This document shows, piece after piece, positions 14,997 to 20,233 of a stretch of 20,233 bases of DNA. The translations under genes and the position numbers were made by a program. The first letter of the stretch is position 1. Every line of letters begins with the position of its first letter. This stretch comes from a virus. The notes beneath the pieces were generated by a model that saw only the letters and a program-made list of their open reading frames with translations, did not search any database and was not told the origin of the DNA. The DNA is taken from positions 1 through 20,233 of IMG/VR virus record IMGVR_UViG_3300034101_004661; one strand, written 5' to 3'.

Positions 14997-16220
14997 TTAT
15001 CCAAGTATTGATTTAATTTCTTCAAGTAATTCAGCATCCGTTTTTAAACGGCTTGGTGCGGTTTGTGTTATTTTTAATTTACTAAATGAATCTAACGCCT
15101 GATATTGACGCTGTTCATTAGGTAATGTTGTTAATTTAAGTATATATGTTTTACCACTAGCACTGGTGTAATTCTCATCAGATGGAACACTATTTTTAGA
15201 ATCTTCTAATTGTAAACTTAATGCATCTTTATCAACACCTGAATTGTTTTGATCAATTAAATTAAATTGTAATCTATTAATTTTGATTCTAATTTTAGTT
15301 AGCATTTCTTTAAATATAGTTAGAAACAATTGAAGAGATGTAACAGCAGCTTGATACTGATCTATTTTTTTGTTGTCTTTTTCTAACTGTTGTAAACTTC
15401 TAACTGTATTGAATAACGCTACACCTGTTGTTGGTTTAGAAGGTGTTGGGGCTGCTAATTCAGCTGTAATTCTAGCGAATCTAGCTAACATTAATCTTTG
15501 TTTAATTTTAATATATATTTTTATTACAGATAAAGCTATATTAAATACTCTAATTATATTATTTAAAGTTGTTATTATTCTGTTAAGTGTTTCTACAGTT
15601 CTTTTAATATTAGAAACACGTCTATCAAAATTACTTTTAAATATAGCGTAATTACCTGGATTTGAAGGTGTAAAAGTAAATACACCATTTTCAATAGTTA
15701 GTGTACCTTTATTTTGTAATTGTTGTTTAGTATCTTTAGTTAATTTTTTAATTAATAAATCTGCTATATTTTCAGCTCTAATAAAAGACATTAATATAGG
15801 AGTAGCTATAGACGCTATTTGAAGTTTAGCATTTTTAGCTGTTTGTCCTACTTGATCTTTTAAAAATCCTTTTTTATCATCAAGTGATTTTTCAAGTTCT
15901 TCTGATTTTTTCTTTTCTTTATCCTTACGATCCTTTATTTGTTTTTGTGTCTTATCAAGTTTATTTTTAGATTCATTTGAATTAGGTAATTTTGATGTAA
16001 AATCTTTTAACTTATTAGGATCTAATTTTTTTAATTGATCAATAGGTACATTGTTGAGTGATGCTAATTTTTCAGGAGGTAAATTTTTAATAGCATCTAA
16101 CTGAGCAGGACTTAATTGTTTAAGTTTACTTGGATCTAAAGTAGAAGTTAATCCTGCGGGTACATTATTTACATTACCTGGTTGTGAATATTGTGATGGT
16201 ATATTTCCTATTGTTGACAT
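14997..16220 (-). CDS. Helix-rich virion-cluster protein of unknown function (407 aa)
   Basis: The N-terminus is Pro/Asn-rich. Residues about 28-80 show a repeat of about 10-11 residues with the pattern P-x-x-L-x-x-L-x-x-L/V-P (DPSKLKQLS, PAQLDAIKNLP, PEKLASLNNVP, IDQLKKLD, PNKLKDFTSKLP). A highly charged probable coiled coil follows (about 85-115, KDRKDKEKKKSEELEKSL). Two hydrophobic helical stretches come next: IASIATPILMSFI (about 136) and IIRVFNIALSVIKIYIKI (about 220-237), either of which might insert in a membrane or pack in a helical bundle. The C-terminus is helical and ends LLEEIKSILG. The gene sits between the spike-like 149-aa gene (3-nt gap) and the gp25 block, so a hub, tube-end or tail-lumen role is plausible. 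I do not recognise the family. Confidence 0.65.
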   Translation of the reverse strand: MSTIGNIPSQYSQPGNVNNVPAGLTSTLDPSKLKQLSPAQLDAIKNLPPEKLASLNNVPIDQLKKLDPNKLKDFTSKLPNSNESKNKLDKTQKQIKDRKDKEKKKSEELEKSLDDKKGFLKDQVGQTAKNAKLQIASIATPILMSFIRAENIADLLIKKLTKDTKQQLQNKGTLTIENGVFTFTPSNPGNYAIFKSNFDRRVSNIKRTVETLNRIITTLNNIIRVFNIALSVIKIYIKIKQRLMLARFARITAELAAPTPSKPTTGVALFNTVRSLQQLEKDNKKIDQYQAAVTSLQLFLTIFKEMLTKIRIKINRLQFNLIDQNNSGVDKDALSLQLEDSKNSVPSDENYTSASGKTYILKLTTLPNEQRQYQALDSFSKLKITQTAPSRLKTDAELLEEIKSILG

Positions 16221-16223
16221 TAT

Positions 16224-16673
16224 TTATATTATTGATACAGTATCTGATTTGACATTACCTGGTTCGGCTAAAGAATTTTTCACATTAGCCATTTTTAGTT
16301 TTAAATAAGCAGATGCTATAACAGCTAATGGAGGAAAAGCAACAGCTGCCTCCATCATTTTACTATAATTAGTCACAGCATCATTTTGGTCATTAACTGT
16401 TTCCTCTAAAGCATCTGCCTTAGGTACAGGTTCAACTGTTCTTCCTTTAGTGTCATATCCAAATTGAATATATGGAGAGTTAATGATAAAAAAGTTTTTT
16501 TCTGAATTTGTACTACCTTCAGGACCAATATCATATCTAACAGAATCTCTTGAAGTGAAGTGAACTGTTCCTTTTGAATTAAACAATATATTGTTATCAT
16601 CAGTGTTAAACACTAATCTTCCTGATGATATTAATATCTGTTCTCCTGTATAGTCTTTTATTGGATCAGCCAT
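16224..16673 (-). CDS. Spike/beta-prism-like protein, possible gp5 C-terminal equivalent (149 aa)
   Basis: Residues about 8-75 are short alternating beta-strands: GEQILISSGRLVFNTDDNNI, then LFNSKGTVHFTSRDSVRYDI and FFIINSPYIQFG. This resembles the stacked-strand prism in the C-terminal part of gp5/VgrG-type spike proteins of contractile tails. The rest is helical (about 85-130, including AVAFPPLAVIASAYLKLKM) and ends KSDTVSII. There is no enzymatic motif. The gene follows the two modular hydrolase genes (6-nt gap). That would fit a spike encoded separately from its lytic domains; this is inference from pattern and position only. Confidence 0.6.
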   Translation of the reverse strand: MADPIKDYTGEQILISSGRLVFNTDDNNILFNSKGTVHFTSRDSVRYDIGPEGSTNSEKNFFIINSPYIQFGYDTKGRTVEPVPKADALEETVNDQNDAVTNYSKMMEAAVAFPPLAVIASAYLKLKMANVKNSLAEPGNVKSDTVSII

Positions 16674-16679
16674 AATTTT

Positions 16680-18377
16680 TTATTTAAAATATGATTTATA
16701 TTGATTAAGTAGTGTTCTAGCTGCTTTTAGTTTTCCTTTTAAAACTTGAACACCTACTCTAGAATTTTGTTCTATATTAAATATATCACCACTAGGATAA
16801 TATTTCTTAAATTCAGATTGTGCTAAGGCAAACAACCCTTTATACCCAGGATTTCCAGAGTTTGGTTTAAAACTACTTTCAATATAAGCTGTTGTTATTA
16901 TATAATCAAGAGGTACACCATATTCACCTGATAAGTTTGAGAATAAAGCATATAAATCTTTAGGTATACTTTTCTTAGCTTGAGCTATTTTTTGAGCTAT
17001 TTTAAATGATGCCCAATAGGTAAAAAAGTTACCTGGTGTAAAACTTGTTTCTGCATTATTACCAAATGTTTTAATAAAATCATCACTAACATTAGTACTC
17101 CATTTGGAGTAAGTCGCAGTAACATATTTTGTACCATTTAATCTAAAACCATACATGTTACCATTAACATTTTCTGAGGTGAAATCATTATTTTTTGGTA
17201 CTTTTTGGCTTGGTTGTATAAAAGAATAATATAAAATAGCTTGTAAACCTCCAGGTCCTTGGTTATGACTTAAATAAACAAGAGTAAACTCAGTTTGATC
17301 TGAGGCTGTGACTGGTGGAAGATCTGTTTTCTTAGATGGTGCTCTTTTAACATCATTAGGATCATTTAAAGCATCAACATATTCTTTAGTATAATTAAAA
17401 ACGTGTCTAGCTACTTGATCTGTTACTTGAGTTGAAGCTAATTCTAATTCTTGATCCTCTAAGAATACAAATTCATCAATTTGTTCCTCATCAGGAGGGG
17501 GAGCGGCTGGTGGTAGTTTTTCTTCTTGTTGTGGGGGTGTAGCAACTTGTGGAGTAGGAGTTATTGTCACAGTTGGAACAACATTTTTTGATATTATTTC
17601 ATCTATTTTTTTTCCAATTAATTTATAAACAGGTTTATCACCATGTGGTTCAATAGCTCCAATTGGTGGTTCAACAAGTATTGCTCCTTGTTTTTCATAT
17701 TGTTTATAATAGTCTCTAACTTCTTTTTCAGTTATATCTTTTAATCCACCCCAACCCCAAGAACCTTGGACTGTTAAAACAACTGCTTTTGGAAATTTTG
17801 TTTTTATTAAACTAAATAATTTAGGAATATTATCTTTAACAAATTTACCAAATCCACCATTTGTTCCAATTACAGTAACAACATGTGTTACTTCAGGATC
17901 ACCACTATACTCTGTTAAAGCTTCTATTAACCAAGAAACTCCTTTTCCACCTTCCCATAAAGATGATTTACCACCTTTATCAGTTAATCGTGATGATTGA
18001 GTTGAGTTTTTATCAACATATGGAGTTTGACTATCACCAATTAAAATAGCTTTAACTTTTGGGAGTTTAGGATTATTATCAGTTGTTATTATTTTATTAG
18101 CATCTGTTTTATTATTTAATGTTTCATAATTATTATTTCCTAAAGCCAAAGTAGAATGTGTTTGGCTTTTAGTTATAGCAACATATGAGTTTCCATAATA
18201 TAAAGGAATATTATCTTTATTTTGAGTCTCTGATAGGAAATCTAATTCAGTATCTTTTAATCCAGAATATATAAATACATTTCCTTTGTTATCAGCTGTG
18301 ACACCATTAGATTGTCTGCCTTCAATACTTACCTCACCAGGTTTAACATCTCTAAAATATTGTTTTTTAGTTGACAT
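16680..18377 (-). CDS. Modular tail protein: shared N-module, SGNH-hydrolase-like domain, lytic-transglycosylase-like domain (565 aa)
   Basis: Residues 1-100 form a module shared with the 611-aa protein (KQYFRDVKPGEVSIEGRQSN and NKDNIPLYYGNSYVAITKSQ). Residues about 105-265 look like an SGNH hydrolase: AILIGDSQT with Ser116, VIGTNGG at 169-175, and IEPHGDKPVYKLIGKKI with candidate His245. A hinge with EEKLPPAAPPPDEE and DEFVFLED (about 281-313) is also shared. The C-terminal domain has YGVPLDYIITTAYIESSFKP with candidate catalytic Glu500, then GLFALAQSEFKKYYP, the pattern of soluble-lytic-transglycosylase/goose-lysozyme folds. Predicted roles are glycan deacylation and peptidoglycan cleavage at entry. 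The canonical Asp of SGNH block V is not obvious. The start overlaps the 611-aa gene by 11 nt, implying coupled translation. Confidence 0.8.
   Translation of the reverse strand: MSTKKQYFRDVKPGEVSIEGRQSNGVTADNKGNVFIYSGLKDTELDFLSETQNKDNIPLYYGNSYVAITKSQTHSTLALGNNNYETLNNKTDANKIITTDNNPKLPKVKAILIGDSQTPYVDKNSTQSSRLTDKGGKSSLWEGGKGVSWLIEALTEYSGDPEVTHVVTVIGTNGGFGKFVKDNIPKLFSLIKTKFPKAVVLTVQGSWGWGGLKDITEKEVRDYYKQYEKQGAILVEPPIGAIEPHGDKPVYKLIGKKIDEIISKNVVPTVTITPTPQVATPPQQEEKLPPAAPPPDEEQIDEFVFLEDQELELASTQVTDQVARHVFNYTKEYVDALNDPNDVKRAPSKKTDLPPVTASDQTEFTLVYLSHNQGPGGLQAILYYSFIQPSQKVPKNNDFTSENVNGNMYGFRLNGTKYVTATYSKWSTNVSDDFIKTFGNNAETSFTPGNFFTYWASFKIAQKIAQAKKSIPKDLYALFSNLSGEYGVPLDYIITTAYIESSFKPNSGNPGYKGLFALAQSEFKKYYPSGDIFNIEQNSRVGVQVLKGKLKAARTLLNQYKSYFK
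17455..17528 (-). repeat. Shared hinge repeat, copy 2 (in the 565-aa gene)
   Basis: This 74-nt segment aligns without gaps to 19142..19215, with 63 of 74 positions identical by hand count. It encodes the acidic/proline hinge (EEKLPPAAPPPDEE). The flanking domains on both sides are unrelated between the two genes. Confidence 0.75.
18080..18144 (-). repeat. Shared N-module repeat, copy 2 (in the 565-aa gene)
   Basis: This 65-nt segment matches 19905..19969 at 62 of 65 positions by hand count. It encodes the end of the shared N-terminal module (LGNNNYETLNNKTDANKIIT). Similarity drops sharply beyond it, where the variable enzyme-like domain begins. Confidence 0.8.
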
Positions 18378-20202
18378 AAGCTATTCTTTCTAATCCTGCT
18401 TCTATTTGATCACGTGATTGATTTTTTCTAATTACACCACCTGCTGGGTCAAATACAGTATATGTTCCATCTGAATTTTTACCAGTTATTACCATCCAGT
18501 GTTGGTTACAACATGTATAACTTATACCTTTAGAATCTCCTTTATAATTTCCTTTTTTATTACCTTTATATAAGTTATATCCTTTAGGCCATCCTTTCTT
18601 TGATGACCATTCAAAACCAACTGGTTTAGTTTTTAATATATTATCAATTCCAGCTAAACTTCCACTTGTTAATTTTATACTTTTACCAAACACACCCGCT
18701 AAATTATCAAAGTATACAAGTACAGATTTAGTATTTGGTTTACCACTATTCCATACAGAATAAGGAGTAGTTTTGCTAGCATCCTTTGTAGCATTACCTA
18801 ATAACATACATATTGTAGTATAACAACATCCATGACTACTCATTTTTAAATCACCTGATTTATATGATCCCCATTCAGGATCACTTTGGCTATATAATGG
18901 TGTTGAATGGTAAATTATATCTCCTAAATTATTGTAGTCTTTAGAATTATTTTGAATTAATGCTTTTATAGATCCAACTTTATCACCAGTTGGTATTTTT
19001 TCTTTCTTTTTCTCTCTTCTAATGATTTTTTCTTCTTCTTCTTTTTCTCTTCTAAGATCTTCAATAGTTAATTCTTCATTATTATTAACAGTAGTATCAA
19101 TAAAAGCAGTTAATTGTGTAGGAGAAAGTTCAGGAGAGCTTTCTTCTAAGAATATAAATTCAGTTACTTCTTCATCATCAGGAGGAGGTGCGGCTGGTGG
19201 TATTTTTTCTTCTTGCTTTGGAGGAAGAGATTGTTGTTGTTGAGGTTGAGTTTGAGTTTGTTGAGGAGTAATAGTTGTATCTAAATTAGATTCAATTTGT
19301 GATTTGAATCTAGTTAACATTTCTGAGGGTATGTCTATATGTTTTGTAGTTACCTTAACAACATTATCTTTATTATTTTTTTCTACTACACTTAATAAGT
19401 TTTTTAAACCTGAAGGATAAGTGTTATATGATGTCCATTCACCTGGATTATACATCATATATACTTTTATACCTTTATTTTTTATAGCAGTGACATTATC
19501 TTTAAGTGTAGATCCAGGCCATGGGTCCATTATTATAAAATTGACCATACCATCAATCTTACTTAGATATTTTTGAATATCTCTATTATTATTACCACTA
19601 CCTGAGAATATACCAATGCTAATATTTTTGGTTGTTAAGTTAGCTTTTTTTACTTCAGCTTCATATTCACTTTTGATATTAGACCATGCTGTTTTATCTG
19701 TATTAGGGACAACAATAACATATTTTTCATAAAAATCAGGAAGTGCTTTTTTTATTATAGGAGGCATATAATCCTTTCCATCTTTTCCTCCAACAGCTAT
19801 TCCAGGATAAAATACAAGTACACTTATCGGACCTGTTTTTCCATTTGGTATTGTTATAGTAGCATTAGTAGTTATTATAGTTTTATAACCAGTAATGTTA
19901 GGATCAGTTGTTATTATTTTATTAGCGTCTACTTTATTATTTAATGTTTCATAATTATTATTTCCTAAATTAAGATTATTATGAACTTCAGATTTAATAA
20001 CTCCAAAGTAAGAATTACCATAGTAAAGAGGTATATCATCTTTATTTTGAGTTTCAGCCAAATAATCTAACTCAGAATCTTTCAATGCTGAATAAAATAT
20101 AACATTACCTTTTTTATCAGCTGTAAAGCCATTAGACTGTCTACCTTCGACACTTACATCTCCAGGTTTAATGTTTCTAAAATATTGTTTTTTATCAGCC
20201 AT
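18367..20202 (-). CDS. Modular tail protein: shared N-module, alpha/beta-hydrolase-like domain, C39-like cysteine peptidase (611 aa)
   Basis: Residues 1-100 match the N-module of the 565-aa protein (KQYFRNIKPGDVSVEGRQSN). Residues about 105-300 resemble an alpha/beta hydrolase: ISIGIFSGSGNN places a candidate Ser at 200 or 202, FIIMDPWPG gives Asp226 and TTKHIDIP gives His288; this call is tentative. The hinge (about 326-365, EEKIPPAAPPPDDEEV) is shared. A charged coiled coil (about 385-410, EDLRREKEEEEKIIRREKKK) follows. The C-terminal domain looks like a C39-type papain-fold peptidase: YSQSDPEWGSYKSG, SSHGCCYTTICMLLG with Cys459, HWMVITG with His568 and FDPAGG with Asp585. I infer a tail-associated enzyme cutting peptide cross-links and possibly an ester- or amide-bearing surface glycan. 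The start ATG at 20202 overlaps the upstream stop by one base. Confidence 0.8.
   Translation of the reverse strand: MADKKQYFRNIKPGDVSVEGRQSNGFTADKKGNVIFYSALKDSELDYLAETQNKDDIPLYYGNSYFGVIKSEVHNNLNLGNNNYETLNNKVDANKIITTDPNITGYKTIITTNATITIPNGKTGPISVLVFYPGIAVGGKDGKDYMPPIIKKALPDFYEKYVIVVPNTDKTAWSNIKSEYEAEVKKANLTTKNISIGIFSGSGNNNRDIQKYLSKIDGMVNFIIMDPWPGSTLKDNVTAIKNKGIKVYMMYNPGEWTSYNTYPSGLKNLLSVVEKNNKDNVVKVTTKHIDIPSEMLTRFKSQIESNLDTTITPQQTQTQPQQQQSLPPKQEEKIPPAAPPPDDEEVTEFIFLEESSPELSPTQLTAFIDTTVNNNEELTIEDLRREKEEEEKIIRREKKKEKIPTGDKVGSIKALIQNNSKDYNNLGDIIYHSTPLYSQSDPEWGSYKSGDLKMSSHGCCYTTICMLLGNATKDASKTTPYSVWNSGKPNTKSVLVYFDNLAGVFGKSIKLTSGSLAGIDNILKTKPVGFEWSSKKGWPKGYNLYKGNKKGNYKGDSKGISYTCCNQHWMVITGKNSDGTYTVFDPAGGVIRKNQSRDQIEAGLERIAYVN
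19142..19215 (-). repeat. Shared hinge repeat, copy 1 (in the 611-aa gene)
   Basis: Partner of 17455..17528 (63 of 74 nt identical by hand count). It encodes EEKIPPAAPPPDDEE and the following EFIFLEE segment. Confidence 0.75.
19905..19969 (-). repeat. Shared N-module repeat, copy 1 (in the 611-aa gene)
   Basis: Partner of 18080..18144 (62 of 65 nt identical). The near-identity at nucleotide level, including third positions, points to recent duplication or recombination between the paralogues rather than protein-level constraint alone. Confidence 0.8.
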
Positions 20203-20233
20203 TATGGATAAACATTATCTTGTAAAGTTAGTT
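20202..20233 (-). CDS. 3' end of an upstream gene (last nine codons)
   Basis: One minus-strand frame from the right edge is open and ends LTLQDNVYP-stop, with its TAA sharing one base with the ATG of the 611-aa gene (TAATG). The same junction type occurs twice elsewhere in this operon, and the other two frames hit stops earlier in the 32 nt. I take it as the tail of the next upstream virion gene. The fragment is too short to identify. Confidence 0.45.
   Translation of the reverse strand, partial: LTLQDNVYP

Noticed and set aside
14981-15037. N-terminal extension of the 153-aa protein (start at 15037, 172 aa)
   Set aside because: It would overlap the end of the 407-aa gene by 41 nt, and the ATG at 14980 gives a typical amphipathic start; the extension looks like an out-of-frame reading of the upstream gene.
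19022-19243. Plus-strand Ser/Gly-rich frame of 73 codons
   Set aside because: Complement of the charged hinge and coiled-coil region of the 611-aa protein; a composition artefact.

Overview
The window looks like part of the late (virion) region of a strictly lytic, T4-related contractile-tailed bacteriophage with an A+T-rich genome. Every gene I can support is on the minus strand, so transcription runs from the right end to the left end. Genes are packed with 1-11 nt overlaps or gaps of at most 45 nt. The anchors are a gp25-like baseplate wedge protein (14085..14519) directly followed by a gp6/J-like baseplate wedge protein (12212..14083), the same pair and order as in T4-like phages. I see no tRNA, rRNA, CRISPR, IS element or convincing terminator hairpin, and no gap above 45 nt without a gene. 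Start codons mostly lack a strong Shine-Dalgarno sequence and have A/T-rich leaders. That would fit a Bacteroidota host, but it is a weak inference; an aquatic source is also only a guess.

Right part (20233 to 14519). After the last codons of an upstream gene come two paralogous modular proteins of 611 and 565 aa. They share an N-terminal module of about 100 aa and an acidic, proline-rich hinge, but carry unrelated enzyme-like domains in the two variable slots: alpha/beta-hydrolase-like plus C39-like cysteine peptidase in one, SGNH-hydrolase-like plus lytic-transglycosylase-like in the other. A 149-aa protein resembling a gp5-type spike beta-prism follows, then a helical 407-aa protein and a small helical/disordered protein. 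I read this block as a baseplate hub/spike and cell-wall penetration module.

Middle (14519 to 5244). gp25 and gp6 are followed by a GH19 chitinase-like muramidase (199 aa), a DNRLRE/CBM96-like beta-sandwich protein (364 aa), a small coiled-coil protein (115 aa) and a giant 1622-aa baseplate/tail protein with a P2 gpI-like motif and a LamG-like lectin domain.

Left part (5244 to 1). Four further structural proteins (222, 344, 430 and 601 aa) probably form the peripheral baseplate and fibres. The last two contain long Pro-Thr tracts separating small globular modules with even numbers of cysteines, and the 601-aa protein begins with a domain related to the C-terminus of the 344-aa protein. The window ends in a truncated GIY-YIG nuclease gene.

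The most interesting points are the twin slot-swapped tail hydrolases, the Pro-Thr/cysteine-module fibres, and an ATATTTATA motif (coding strand) found in the leaders of four genes.
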